Shown: piece after piece, positions 21,701 through 30,948 of the stretch
Layout: each line of letters begins with the position of its first letter
Numbering within the stretch: position 1 is the stretch's first letter
Assembly (NCBI GenBank): GCA_018136815.1
Contig: CM030938.1
Location: 2,767,289-2,831,288 of the forward strand
Source: Isochrysis galbana
Taxonomy: Eukaryota; Haptophyta; Isochrysidales; Isochrysidaceae
Length of the DNA stretch: 64,000 bases
Direction: 5' to 3'
The notes under the pieces: generated by a model
Seen by the model: only the letters and a program-made list of their open reading frames with translations
What the model was told of the DNA's origin: nothing
The model's database searches: none
Made by a program: the position numbers and the translations under genes

Positions 21701-24700
21701 ATTGTGAGCGAGCCAGTAAGCAGTTCGTATAGCAACCAAAAGCCTCGCGAATCCGAGTCCAATTTTACGCCCGAGGCCATCCACTCAACAAGCTTCGTCA
21801 TCGCACCAAGACCAGAGGCGTCATGTGCATTACCAGCCTTGTCTTTGTCAGGCTCGGGCCGCGAATATCCGAGAGAGCCCATTCGCGCCTGCCAGCTATT
21901 GCCTTTGATTTTGTCAGTCAACTTGTCGACCACTCCGTCAAGCAGAGCTTCGTGGTTTAGGGGTGTGTCGAATATCGGAGCAGACAGCTTAGGTGGCGGC
22001 GGATAAATGGCGCGCATCTTCGGCGGCCCCGCCCCCGGCCCACCAAAGGGGTTGGCCGCACCTGCGGCTGCAGCATCATCTTCCACCGCCTCTGCGGCCA
22101 TAGCAGCCGTCAAGAAAGCGAGACGGTTCGCGGCACCTGGCATCGACTCGTCCCCAAATTCTTGAAGCAGTGCCATCTCCTCAGCAGCAGCTAGCTGGCA
22201 GTCTGCTGGGATGTACGATAGCTTGGCGAGGTAGAGCGGCAGTTGTTCACGCACTTCCCACGGACACTCCAATTCGGCACAAGTGCGCGTTGCCAGCCAG
22301 AGCCGCAGTCGAACTGCATGCGAGCCAGGTTCGTAGTCGTCGTCGAAGTCGTGAAGCAAGGCCCACAACTGCGCTTCTTCGGCCGTGGGGACCGAGTCCG
22401 ATGCACATGTCGGGCACAGGGCAAAGGCAGAAGCGAAATCACGTGCGAGCCAGCGCAGGATCAGTAAGACGAGCGCTGCTGCCAAAGAAGGAGGCGTCAG
22501 ATACGTGCGTGACGGATGGACTGGGTAGAGATAGTGTCGCACGCCAGGGAGGGCTTCCTCCCAGTTTGGAGCGCTACGGGCTATCAGTAGCTGCGTGTTG
22601 AGCGGTGCCGTAGGGTCGGCAAGACGGCAAGGTTTGGCTAGGCCTGAGAGAAGTACGAACGTTTCTCCCTCGGCAGAGGTGAGCACAATGGCGTGCGGGA
22701 TGCCACGCAACAAAGCCTCGAGTCGTTCACATTGAGGCATCGCAAGCTCAAGTCCGGGGTGCTCCTTCGATACAAGCCGCGTGCCACCGTTGGCACCATG
22801 CTTGGAACCTTCCGCGGTGAAAGTCAGTCTCAGCCGAGGCATCTCTACCAGATCAACAGCAAGTGATGTATCACCTCGAGCACCCTCGGCGGACCAAAGT
22901 AACACGTAGGCCAGATCCTCCGCCCGTGAGAGAGTCGCCACTAGCCGGCCAATTGGCGTCTCGCGATTGGTGTAGCCTGCGGAGATGAGAGTGCGCGCGC
23001 GCTCCTTGATCGCCCTGCCACCGTGTCCTAGCGGGACGCGGCGCACAACACCATTGCCATTGTGGAAGGACACGTACAGCTCATCGGGCGCACCCGGAGA
23101 CAAGGCGTTGCCCCCCGCCGGCACCATGGTTCCATCGGAGGACCCCTGCACGGCGGGTGGCGGCGGTAGGGCTTGTGGCCCGTCGGCGGGGTCCTCGTCA
23201 CTCGTTCTCCGAAGCATTCTCTGGCCGTGGAGGGAGGAGTCGGGCCGCTGCCAAAAGATGTAGTCGGCCAACAGCCCCTCAGGCAGCAAGCCGCGCAGGA
23301 ACCGATGCGGGATAAATGTCTGTGCGGGGTCTTCCTTGGTCAGCGAGCGTGAAATCAGCAGCGTCGCCTTCGGATACGCGGCGATGGCGGCATCGCCAGA
23401 TTGCCAATGCGGCTGAGGGCTCAGATTCACTGACATGGGGCCATGCTTCAGCTCGCCAAGGCAGAGCGCGCAGTCGGAGGTGTACTCAAGGACGCGTAGA
23501 AAGCGGCGGCCGTGTTCAACAACATTGAAGACGTGCACCGCTGGCGGTGTGCGCGTAAGCACGAGCTCTTTCAGAGTCCCCGTTTCCTTTTCCAATGTCG
23601 ACAAGAGCGCATGGCCATCTTTGACGTCGATGAGTGCGAGATCATTGCCCAGAATAGGCACGCTCGACTTAAGAGGCTCGATGACTGACGAAACCCAAGG
23701 TGCTGACGACAGCATCGCTGCTCGCAGCGCCTTGGGCGGCCGTGTGTCCGGTGACCATATTTGTACGTCGTGCCGCGTGCCGAGCAAGCGCACCCAGAGC
23801 CGGTTCTCCGAACGGCGGACCTCGGCGCATTGATGGCGCGAGTGAGCGGAGGCTTCACCAAAGACTGCAGTGAAGTCGTGGTGGGCTGCAACCTCCTTTT
23901 CGAGCATGCGCATGTGGTGGCGCTTCAGCGTGAGCTCGCCAAGCTGCACATTGATCTCAGTCTCCGTGGAGGGAGAGATGCGCACGCGCAGCCAGGCCTC
24001 GTACCCGTGCTTGGCCGCCGCCGCCGCTTCACGCTCCGCAACCACCGTCCACGACTCTGACTGTGTGCCGTTGCCCCCCGCCTTCGCGTCGGCCGCTGCT
24101 GCTGCCGTGTCCGGCACGTAGCGACCCTCGCAATCGCAGCCGCTCATAGAGTGCCACTGGCGAGTGGCCATCTTCTTCTTCTCCGAGTCGCCGCCGGAGA
24201 GAAGCCGCACCACCGCCTCCATCATTTCGGAGGCTTGCTCAGGGTTTGCCTCAAGCCAGTTGAGCGTCTTGTGTAGGTGGCGCTGCCATAGATCGAAAAC
24301 GTCCATCGGGTCAAAGCCCAATGGCGGGCGCTCCCGCAAGTCACGCTTCCGAGGCTTGGGGGGTGGGTGACCTGGCAGAGGTATCAGGGGCTCCACGTCA
24401 TAATCGTGGTGCACGTTGATGAAGGCGCGGCACGAGAGCAGCGTGAAGAGCGCCCGCGCGTCGAGCGTATCCGCATCCACCTCAGAGAATAGGAATGCCA
24501 TATGGGCTGCAACAACGCAGGCGTCACGAGTCATAGCGTCACGACGAAGCCGCGCATACCAAGATTGCATCACGGGGAGGGCGTGGTCCTCGAGTTTTGT
24601 GCGGAGTGCGGCCGCGCCGGCGACGAGTGCTGCGCGCGTTTGCGCATCGCAGTGCAGCGAGCCACCCGCAGCGCGTTCAAGGCCACGGCACGAATCCGCC

Positions 24701-27700
24701 GCAGGTGAGAGAAGATACCGTACATAGCCCTCTATGCGTAGCGAGAGTCGTACGGCATACAGGATTACCGCTGAGGCACCATTGCGCGAAAAGCGGCCGG
24801 CATCCATGTCGAGTGCGTTGTCGAGCAAGGTCTGGAGGCAACCGAGCGTGACAGCCGGCGAATGCGTGAGCTCTTGAAACAGGAGGCCCACCGGAGTGGC
24901 CAGGTGCTTGCGGTTTTCAGCCGGGACAGTCATCGGCATGGGCTTGGGCGCATTAGGTTGCCAGAGACCCGGCTCGAAGATGGCCGCATCCATCACGTCC
25001 TGCAACTCCGGGTGAGCAAGAGCGGCTGTGTGCGACGCCTCCGAGAAAAAACGAAGCAGCAGCGGCACGCGCAGATAGGGGGCGAGTAGGTATTGCAGTA
25101 GAAGCTCGGAGTCGGACGCGCGGAGCGTGCCGCCAAAGTCTGGCAAGTCTTTTGTGCGCACGTGTAACACATCCTCCTCAGTCTGCAGCTCTTGCTTGGC
25201 CAGCGACGATGCATCAGCGGGCGAGGGCGGCAGGCGTGGCTTGGGTGCTTTCTTGAAAAGCTTTTCAAAGAAACCGAGACGTTTACGCGGATGGGCCACC
25301 ACTAGCTCGCCCTCCTCGTCGCCGTCCTCAGCCCATCCCGCGCAGTGCATCGTGTTCTTTCCAAAGCCCGAGACGAGGAGCTCGCCTGCAGCCGTTTCAG
25401 TGGGCGGCTTCCACCTCCACGTCAGCTTGGCATCCTCTGGCGTCCATGCCTTCAGCTCGGGCAGCGCATCGCCGGATGGTACCATCATTGCCTTGAACAT
25501 GAAGGTGATGTCTCGGAAGGTGCCCAGCTCAGGGTAGAGGTCCAAGACGGCGGAGTTCTCACCCGTGAGATAGGCGGCGAGGCTGGCGCCGTCCTTTGGA
25601 AAGCCGAGGTTTGTGCAGAGCTGGATGAGAAGATTCGCCTCACCGGCTCCCAGCTCCATAGATCGCTCGAAGCGGAAGAGCAGGTGATCTGGCTGGGTGG
25701 CGCGTGCGAGATCGCCGAAATAGTCGAGCAGCTGCGTGCGCGCAACCGCGAGCTGGGGCAAATAGAACTGGCAGCGCTCCGACTCGCGCTCAAAGTGGCG
25801 CATCTCAAGCGCAAAGGGTGTCACTGGGCCCTCGGCCTCCCCAGAGTAGTGTAGCGAGAGGTGCGAGGGCGCGTCAAAGGCCCTGAGCCGCAGCACAGCG
25901 TCAGCTACGGCCGCCATGGAGGCGAGGACAAGCATGCGTGTCGCATCGAACGAGGCGGTCAGGGGGAGTGATAGCGACGCGGCGGCATAATGGCGGCACA
26001 GCATGGCTAGCCATCGAAGCAGCTCGGCCTGCGTGTCGTGAGAGATTTTGCGGTCTTTGCGCGCCCAGAAACAGCGCAAACTGCGACCAGTGTTGGACAG
26101 TGGGAGCGGAAGAGGGACGACACGTATGAAGATGTGGGTGATTAGAGCTGCCCGCAGAGCGTACGAGTTGTTCACAAGGCCGCGCTGGTTGGCGAGCATC
26201 GTGCAAACGATGGTCGCCTGCTGCAGCGCATTGGAGACATCGGAGAAAGTCTCCACCTTGTCAGGCACCGATGAGAGTTTGACCGGAAGCACGACCGGAG
26301 GCTCGCGGGTGGCACCAGCGAGGGCCTCGACGTCGGGCAAATAAGCTAGTCGGTCGAAGTATGGCAACACTGCTGTGCCGCGCACCTCGTCGAGTGGTGG
26401 CGGGGCGATTGGGAGCAGCTCTGTGGTTACAACAGACTTGGCCTCAGCAATCGCCCTGGAGAGGGTGCGTAGCTGCGTGAGCATGCCCTCCAGCTCCGTG
26501 GGAGCGAGGGTCTTGGCGCCAGTGGCGAGGCGGGGCGAAGCGGCGGAGAGGCGCCGAGTTGCCCGTGCGAGTAGTTCGAGCGAAGCAGCCGACAAGGACG
26601 AGCCAACGGCGCCGCCGTGCGTCACCTGTTCCTTAAGCAGGTCTTCGTACGCAATCACGCACAACTGATGTTGCAACAACAGGGCCATGCCATCGGCGCT
26701 GTACGTTGGCCGCGAGTCGATGGCATTCATGCCTCTTGCCTCGGGCGCACGGCCCGGCCTCATCATGTCGAGTAGCTCGCCTTCGGCACACATCTGAAGC
26801 GCGACAGTGGCGGCCAACGATGCCAAGCCGTGCGCATACGGGTCGCCACCCTCGGTCGGGGTATGCCAGTTGGGCGGCGTCGGCCGAGCCCTCGCTGCTC
26901 TTTCGAAGCCGGCCCCGCCTCCAGTACCGAAGCCATTGTGTGAAGCTCCACCGATGCCACCATCTGTGACCGAGGCCGGGCCGTAGAAGCCAGGGGCCGC
27001 CTGGCCGAGCGCGGGCTGCCCGGGTGGCGGGGGTGGTGGCGGGGGCAACGATGCAACGCCATTGTTGAGCTCTGCCGCCGAGGCGTCCACTCCGCCATCG
27101 ACAAGACCGGGGTCGGGTACATTGGCGCCGATGGGCTTGCGGTTGAGATATGGGATGAGGCGCTCATAAATCAGGGCAGCAGAGTGATTCTTATCGGGGA
27201 AGAGGGCGGCGCGCAGCAGAATGAACCAGATCGCCGAGTCGCGCACACGAGAGGGCGGGATATCGAGGCATAGAAGCGGGGTATTGTACTGGACAGCCCC
27301 TGTCGCGGGGTCGATGCGAGTCGGATGGTACTGCAAGCCAGAGCCAGTCGAGCAGATTGCCAGCGTGTACGATTCGTAGGAGACGCAGTGCAGGACGTAG
27401 ACCGTAACACCGCCGGCCCAACCGCCAGGAATAACGATAATCCCTCCCGGCATGAGCGACTTGACCTGAGCAGTGAACGTGGTGAGCAGCTCGTAGAAGG
27501 TGGCATGGTCTCGCACCTGTGGCAACATCTTGCAAAGCTCGAGCGAGCGCGCAAAGGCCGAGTGGACGCGTCCGACGGTACGCCGAAGCGCGGGCGAGGC
27601 GTAGCCGAAAGACTCGAGCGCGCCGAGCTGCGCCGAAATCACGCTGAGCGCGTCGAGCAGTGTGCGAAGCATTGGTGTGCCCTGCTCAGGTGCTGGTGCC

Positions 27701-27795
27701 AGCTCCGTCGGGTCTTGTGCAAGCGAGTTGCCCAGCACGAGGCCGCGGAAAAGAGGCAGCTCCCAGATGGGCCGGTCGCCGCATCTGTACGCCAT
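12742..27795 (-). CDS. Giant fusion: DUF3638/DUF3645 core + EF-hands + VPS13-like + alpha-adaptin ear
   Basis: One intron-free ORF, 5017 residues. The core (about 1-3400) matches the very large eukaryotic DUF3638/DUF3645 proteins in size and motif order: HQMLMGEGKTTVIAPVLALL (about 2490, Walker A-like), GIGVIDEVDVVLHP (about 2655, DExD-like), IAFSGTPSSLLP (about 3165) and AAYRMRGIGKGQTV (about 3310), a helicase-like set. Next come a Gln/Glu tract (about 3510-3545), a weak EF-hand (about 3675) and an EF pair whose second loop DDNDDGLLTLDE (about 3985) is canonical. A VPS13/VPS62-type segment follows (about 4060-4255; IWAPDVDD, IWRAVPPGAGFLALGMVA). A Pro/Ser/Ala-rich linker (about 4260-4770) holds APLMPTP repeats. 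The C terminus (about 4775-5017) reads as an AP-2 alpha appendage: FLQPWSLPAAEAFFARW (Trp4900), VDPVPTNLVASGYL, YCLVRLEVNP. The core's biochemical role is unknown; the ear suggests recruitment to coated membranes. Absence of introns over 15 kb is notable. Confidence 0.85.
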   Translation of the reverse strand: MAYRCGDRPIWELPLFRGLVLGNSLAQDPTELAPAPEQGTPMLRTLLDALSVISAQLGALESFGYASPALRRTVGRVHSAFARSLELCKMLPQVRDHATFYELLTTFTAQVKSLMPGGIIVIPGGWAGGVTVYVLHCVSYESYTLAICSTGSGLQYHPTRIDPATGAVQYNTPLLCLDIPPSRVRDSAIWFILLRAALFPDKNHSAALIYERLIPYLNRKPIGANVPDPGLVDGGVDASAAELNNGVASLPPPPPPPPGQPALGQAAPGFYGPASVTDGGIGGASHNGFGTGGGAGFERAARARPTPPNWHTPTEGGDPYAHGLASLAATVALQMCAEGELLDMMRPGRAPEARGMNAIDSRPTYSADGMALLLQHQLCVIAYEDLLKEQVTHGGAVGSSLSAASLELLARATRRLSAASPRLATGAKTLAPTELEGMLTQLRTLSRAIAEAKSVVTTELLPIAPPPLDEVRGTAVLPYFDRLAYLPDVEALAGATREPPVVLPVKLSSVPDKVETFSDVSNALQQATIVCTMLANQRGLVNNSYALRAALITHIFIRVVPLPLPLSNTGRSLRCFWARKDRKISHDTQAELLRWLAMLCRHYAAASLSLPLTASFDATRMLVLASMAAVADAVLRLRAFDAPSHLSLHYSGEAEGPVTPFALEMRHFERESERCQFYLPQLAVARTQLLDYFGDLARATQPDHLLFRFERSMELGAGEANLLIQLCTNLGFPKDGASLAAYLTGENSAVLDLYPELGTFRDITFMFKAMMVPSGDALPELKAWTPEDAKLTWRWKPPTETAAGELLVSGFGKNTMHCAGWAEDGDEEGELVVAHPRKRLGFFEKLFKKAPKPRLPPSPADASSLAKQELQTEEDVLHVRTKDLPDFGGTLRASDSELLLQYLLAPYLRVPLLLRFFSEASHTAALAHPELQDVMDAAIFEPGLWQPNAPKPMPMTVPAENRKHLATPVGLLFQELTHSPAVTLGCLQTLLDNALDMDAGRFSRNGASAVILYAVRLSLRIEGYVRYLLSPAADSCRGLERAAGGSLHCDAQTRAALVAGAAALRTKLEDHALPVMQSWYARLRRDAMTRDACVVAAHMAFLFSEVDADTLDARALFTLLSCRAFINVHHDYDVEPLIPLPGHPPPKPRKRDLRERPPLGFDPMDVFDLWQRHLHKTLNWLEANPEQASEMMEAVVRLLSGGDSEKKKMATRQWHSMSGCDCEGRYVPDTAAAAADAKAGGNGTQSESWTVVAEREAAAAAKHGYEAWLRVRISPSTETEINVQLGELTLKRHHMRMLEKEVAAHHDFTAVFGEASAHSRHQCAEVRRSENRLWVRLLGTRHDVQIWSPDTRPPKALRAAMLSSAPWVSSVIEPLKSSVPILGNDLALIDVKDGHALLSTLEKETGTLKELVLTRTPPAVHVFNVVEHGRRFLRVLEYTSDCALCLGELKHGPMSVNLSPQPHWQSGDAAIAAYPKATLLISRSLTKEDPAQTFIPHRFLRGLLPEGLLADYIFWQRPDSSLHGQRMLRRTSDEDPADGPQALPPPPAVQGSSDGTMVPAGGNALSPGAPDELYVSFHNGNGVVRRVPLGHGGRAIKERARTLISAGYTNRETPIGRLVATLSRAEDLAYVLLWSAEGARGDTSLAVDLVEMPRLRLTFTAEGSKHGANGGTRLVSKEHPGLELAMPQCERLEALLRGIPHAIVLTSAEGETFVLLSGLAKPCRLADPTAPLNTQLLIARSAPNWEEALPGVRHYLYPVHPSRTYLTPPSLAAALVLLILRWLARDFASAFALCPTCASDSVPTAEEAQLWALLHDFDDDYEPGSHAVRLRLWLATRTCAELECPWEVREQLPLYLAKLSYIPADCQLAAAEEMALLQEFGDESMPGAANRLAFLTAAMAAEAVEDDAAAAGAANPFGGPGAGPPKMRAIYPPPPKLSAPIFDTPLNHEALLDGVVDKLTDKIKGNSWQARMGSLGYSRPEPDKDKAGNAHDASGLGAMTKLVEWMASGVKLDSDSRGFWLLYELLTGSLTIRILMDDSPHAFGSLLLRLAGKSSVDSELMPLLRLLELDPQFASEMPKYRHTKKGGISLFKGKAGKGMPEEVGAFLLARLRQRPGGMEHVPPPIYKPPADVQMLPMRELRLLHRTWLTPHMLDRAAPSRPLPAPFAGEIQPMGDHAGKAIVLAPIEPLTFIKRGANGGASQGGLGECPKLEVDRHQASRSVVARKMMSRLSEDASWLHSQAAREARTPYLDAFDAASTANPSAATLSKQEAVMARLIGCLDKLIADDRAAFETELPALLSYAGEGPTHAPEAARKARALAQWAGCERPMTLNLLAELLMCSRGEAELRALNPLLSEHDAVEAMSRTTAILLRVSRFTFAARARTAAWKLQSALANAKRALNGPPEGVSLAAASVRVVSDTLARTLCFRRAHVGIRPPGAPAGVGAMGDANGVLDPRLLVFEYAGGMVLRPPQVALIAKLAAGAAAGRSMCHQMLMGEGKTTVIAPVLALLLGDGTQLVTQIVPSPLLRFSLSVLRGAFAPPPLHKPVWTFAFDRRASVTPELLIKTHAAVKERAVILSTPAAVKAFMLKLLELLHLLDTGQYPKNLNTLGDKMRRFMRLKPRKVNPDGLLDKPSLHAQAARAVELLGIWRAGIGVIDEVDVVLHPLKSELNWPLGDRHSLDFAPTRWELPWYLLHALIVLQDPEAQPPQHNSRNSSGNGLASAAATATAGAVMPSSAPSSPPPGQGPRGAASTSVEAERELLEQMRATCEAGVGANMLQRVPHFALLSEEWYHSSLKPLMAQWLLIWLRRNGLHDVTDETALRCLSRGGVEEPTVQSALSDRQVKMLNLGADWLAFLLPHVLRKISRVHFGLLSVKEMIAMQRDFALPRSRRYLAVPFVGKDTPSQSSEYAHPDVAIGLSILAYRYEGLRKPDFGALIQNLRHMLESELGAELKRPTALMWIEWIEAAGRRVRGTRTALRREAAKKGGLVEEDEAPSMSRQVTALHDGLAVASSGGESTPRSAAVRRLATATETTPIPRPRSVERTAAAAAIAAATVDPVSAAGVVVDAAVSLALGGDGDPSAWDILPLHLLDLHDVDYMQMLYELLRRQPGVVRFYLDNLVFPEVTAHQRAKLSANGQDLGGEMLFARRIAFSGTPSSLLPLEMGQCIHSMGDDAKMLRTLTDPAVVSPASLPASWDVPGVLEAVAALQPPAHALIDCGALVTGMNNREVAAYLLHRLPPQHEGVVFLESGGHKKIMLRATGNVMDLERCGTPPEKRFSFYDQVHTTGMDIPQPPNAIAVLTLGKDLTFRDYAQAAYRMRGIGKGQTVKLFVTPQVGQLLAKEAALGRGTTPDSRFSQLASLPPAERTRAGLQDVAAWLMINSMKTEKIQFELWCTQCATNVWRKRAMGHLREVRKEIGEKKLTPLAPGVPHTGRHSLDVFRERVVRDVSNSVPRYVDPRAEITKIANSHSALLGDAGDLKALERIQALLAGHDGGVLGGKRAEPAAFEQEQEQEQEQEQEQEQEQQQQQQKEQEQEEEEEVEEPRKEKYVRDEEYPHRWPLEKLKLKPASDVQGFFPASEFAVHRSFMDKRGPLHWPNYLHFSSDHTHPRWRFHSHRRIKNVIILMEWLPNADESGSGGGGMGAAPPGSNEEKRLKLSDGATARLSRIFEMYDVHGGGSIGETHLDHCWSDMGLRPETDPVDRGAVIEQKSFLRRMHYVAPGGPINGALEPDLAVPAEEFRRMMQTQAFLRGDAGRYWVALSLREAEALRGAIHLSMDTGEPLVPDGRVAIGLRAGHMMIDSVGPPALPPTGGGSTPINFSSSSTADPFPRPPRLQLDSAVAAFRFIDCQMAFTDRHARLLLRMLRLDKPAERRRWFIDVCGCRRRPQTKIDRIKKGGIATAVNLEDEYHLLVHAATLWRIGREMSHRQLGTHDIYHAFNGKRNGYMTCGELAAGLQWLGVPMGEADIHALVRRLDDNDDGLLTLDEWAAGFPALSESEPATQEALAALSLKPKNVRELFEGAAAKKAVFAAVPPSALSKFKFKLHAHKAFNLIWSSKGTDARDKLTIWAPDVDDRAKLGSAKRSRFRVCLGHYACGGSDPPGRGARVSPMVLEITDTSITMGLSASEHLHAVIEQVLPPPLRYRLAWASEEKRIWIWRAVPPGAGFLALGMVATRNEDPPDQYAMCCVPRRWCVRDAEKPKFVWRDAGGTGRPGSLWSTGIQQQLMLANQGHDPPPPDSAWRFATDRWYAVPEKLRDLVEQDSAASAAAGAFGGAATGFGAVDTSLSSADAWLASKTQELRARAQAQTESFQGELPHRHAQPSSGSNPWGGGGVILEPERPGQPDALLALAASADAGGAVPTAAIPMFPAAKYGATLPVPSPEKSNPWSGDVLAHSSPTDLSALDARSTSRSYTPSPPPHEANKLPAAVPLPPPTRPAGSPSASNDLLAALGAAHTSSNVRSDGPLGGSSSRVAVSTPQTTSASVSTAGSSPYPTCGVPPVRMSAAPLVPSMVTPLMPTPSAPLMPTPAAPLMPTPSAPLMPTPAAPLIPTPSAPLMPTPAAPLMPTPASAQSPPSLSPVKSPSSGSGALDPSMFGGTSSAPAHSVGSMMVAPSATPVPMCSMRPPAPASQAPLMQAHGPADPLQTRPSISTISAPTSPPTSHAPLMPTPAAAASTHLGVAPATSAPLRPTPPPNPTSPLMPTLAPSAPLMPTPGPTPPKPLVPMPSSSAPLQPTPAAPAFASPSPTPTVASNLGSGTTGTAWWVQTLQPEGIILPGPSLQLGFKTDFRPPNARLGVYFGNLSQTSLNLISCTVDAPTSTSSRLITKVAAGPTSLPPRGQALMMVQFEHRAPFDAPPTLRLTMSAGGTHDYTLPVLSHRFLQPWSLPAAEAFFARWRTPGLAEHQVSFSWTGPYDRLAASRLLSTGAQLAVLDGVDPVPTNLVASGYLATTSVGAPPDKVANPDSAIYCLVRLEVNPQRGAARLTARSRNKTLAEGLVKALAASWGNVAAPMP
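14083..14262 (-). repeat. 24-base coding minisatellite (APLMPTP octads)
   Basis: Within the giant ORF, about seven 24-base units encode alternating SAPLMPTP and AAPLMPTP octads (one AAPLIPTP). Scattered further APLMPTP-like copies lie between 13640 and 13800. Units differ by a few synonymous bases, so the array is young and probably length-variable. Confidence 0.85.
17155..17270 (-). repeat. Gln/Glu coding microsatellite
   Basis: Hexamer-like array (CTGCTC/TTGCTC on the plus strand) encoding EQEQEQ..., then a QQQQQQ run and an EEEEE run in the giant protein. Likely a flexible acidic spacer between the helicase-like core and the EF-hand part. Confidence 0.85.
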
Positions 27796-28365
27796 CCGGT
27801 CGAGAAGGCTCCCCTCCCCCGCGCACGGCTCCTCTGTGGAGGCAGGAGAGAGAGAGGGAGGTGGGGGGGGGGGGGGGGGGGGGGGGGAGAGGGAGGGGGG
27901 GGGAGAGGGAGAGGAAGAGTAGGAGAGAGAGAGAGTTGGGGAGAGTGTTGAGGAGAGAGTTTGAGGGGGAGGGGAGCGAGAGAGAGAGAGAGAGAGAGAG
28001 CGGGGCGGCCGCGGCGGGTCGGAGGGGATTTGCGTCCCCTTCCCCCTTCCCCCCCTCCCTTCTTTTCCCTCTTTTCCCTCTTTTCCCGTTTCCTTCTTCC
28101 CCCCTCCCAGTCCCTTCCGCTCGTCGTCCCCCTGCGCGGCTCCTCCTCTCTCGGTCTTCTCTCTCTCTCCGGGTCCGCGCGCGGAGGCGGGCGCCTTGGC
28201 TCGAGGGGAGAGAGAGCGGATTTGTAGCGAGAGGGGAGAGGCGCTCGGAAGCTCGGAACAAGGATATACTAGTAAAGAATAGGCGTTGTTTTCTTCTCAC
28301 AAGGCAAGGTGTTCGATGTGGTCCCTAGCTATTATATGCGCCAGAGTAGATAGCGGTAGCGAGAG
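27796..28365. other. Low-complexity upstream region of the giant gene
   Basis: Contains a 25-base G run (27863-27887), GA-rich tracts to about 28005 and CT-rich tracts (28030-28170). As the 5' flank of the minus-strand giant ORF it may carry its promoter and 5' UTR. No specific core element can be named. Confidence 0.4.
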
Positions 28366-28545
28366 AAAAAAACCGCGCGCGCCAGAGTTAATATGCTCGC
28401 CGCGCGCGTGGCTTCGGGACTCTACTTTGTAGCCACGCCCCTGGCCCCTGACCCCTACCTCTCCCCCCAACCCCCAACCTGCCTTGCGGCTCCTCCCCTT
28501 GTGCGCTACTTACTACTTTCTACTTTTAAAAAATCTTCTAAAAAT
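28366..28545 (+). repeat. Interspersed repeat family D, copy 3
   Basis: GCTCGCCGCGCGCGTGGC, GTAGCCACGCCC, CCTGCCTTGCGGCTCCTCCC and GTGCGCTACTTA match the copies near 3.3, 12.0 and 37.7 kb, same orientation. Confidence 0.6.
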
Positions 28546-28644
28546 CCCCGCTACATGTGCGGCTTGAGGCAGCGTGCTTGTGAACCTCCCTACTAACCAA
28601 CCGGGCGGCCGCGCGCGTGTCGAATCAAGCCGATGCTTGATCGT

Positions 28645-30078
<1,434 letters not shown>

Positions 30079-30259
30079 AGGAGAGAACCGGCGGCAGGAG
30101 AGAGAGAGCCCGAGCTAAACGCGCGCGCTTTTTGCGCGCGCTTTCCACCCCGCGTCAAAAAACAAGCGACCCCCCACCCCCCAAAAAAATGAAGCACCCT
30201 CAGAACAGTTCCCGTGTCCCGCGGGTTATCTCTTCGAACAGTCAAGTCAAACGACCTCT
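30079..30259. other. Short spacer, no gene
   Basis: Contains an inverted CGCGCGCGCTTTTTGCGCGC stretch near 30122 and C/A homopolymers; otherwise unremarkable. Confidence 0.3.
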
Positions 30260-30559
30260 TTACCGAGTCCTTGTGGTGGTATCGGGGGTCATCGCCAAAT
30301 CTTGTATTTCTTGTCTGAGTTGTTTGATTTCCTCGTTCGCTAAACGGATTTGTTCTCTATACAACATTTTTTTGTGTTCTAATTTACCAACTTCCGTATT
30401 GGTTTCAATACTATTTTGAAATATATTAGAAGTCAATCTCACATTCTGTAATAGATTAATCGCGCGATCGCATAACTTTATACCATCTTCGCTAGCTCTT
30501 ATAACCACCTTATGATTCTCGATTTGTATCGAGAGATGTGCCACCAAGCCCGCCGCCAT
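30260..30559 (-). CDS. AT-rich coiled-coil ORF, unknown, possibly virus-derived
   Basis: 99 residues from the ATG at 30559; the frame stays open upstream into the 46-base repeat unit. The sequence is Asn/Ile/Gln/Glu-rich, with a heptad-like C-terminal half (YREQIRLANEEIKQLRQEIQ) suiting a coiled coil. Base composition (many AT-rich codons) contrasts sharply with host genes and repeats around it. Flanked by two copies of the 46-base repeat (30033-30078 and 30602-30647). No homologue is recognised; small coiled-coil genes are common in large DNA viruses and Polinton-like elements, hence the guess. Confidence 0.4.
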   Translation of the reverse strand: MAAGLVAHLSIQIENHKVVIRASEDGIKLCDRAINLLQNVRLTSNIFQNSIETNTEVGKLEHKKMLYREQIRLANEEIKQLRQEIQDLAMTPDTTTRTR

Positions 30560-30601
30560 TTGTTTGTTGTATTCACGACCACATTTTTTTTGTACCGACG
30601 C

Positions 30602-30914
30602 ATTGCGTATTGGGAAACGAGGGGTACCAAATGAAGGCAAACGACCTTGGGGCTCAGCCCCTGGCCCCCCCTGCCTCTCCCTCGCTCGCCTCGCTGGCCT
30701 TGGGTGCAGCCCTGAGGCCCCTGTCTGCCTGGCGACCAGGGACGGGGGGGGGGTCAGTACGAGAGCAGGCCCATGCGGGCCTGGGAGTGCGGCTCGCGAC
30801 CCGCGCCCACTAGGGGTCTGGGCTGAATTGATGAGTGCCCTGCCCCTGCCAGAGGGCAGGGGCTGAGGTCGTTTGCCTTCATTTGGTACCCCTCGTTTCC
30901 AAATACGCGATGCG
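30602..30914. repeat. 46-base inverted pair enclosing a family A repeat
   Basis: Right-type unit 30602-30647 and left-type unit 30869-30914 face each other. Between them (30650-30866) is a reverse copy of repeat family A (GTCTGCCTGGCGACCAGGGA, GCAGGGGCTGAG). Confidence 0.6.
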
Positions 30915-30948
30915 TCGGTATAAAAGAAATCCCCTCCTGTGGGGACTC

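Noticed and set aside
27795-28340. Plus-strand ORF with CT/GA-coded low-complexity protein upstream of the giant gene
   Set aside because: Frame exists on both strands because of homopurine and homopyrimidine runs; no conserved residues.
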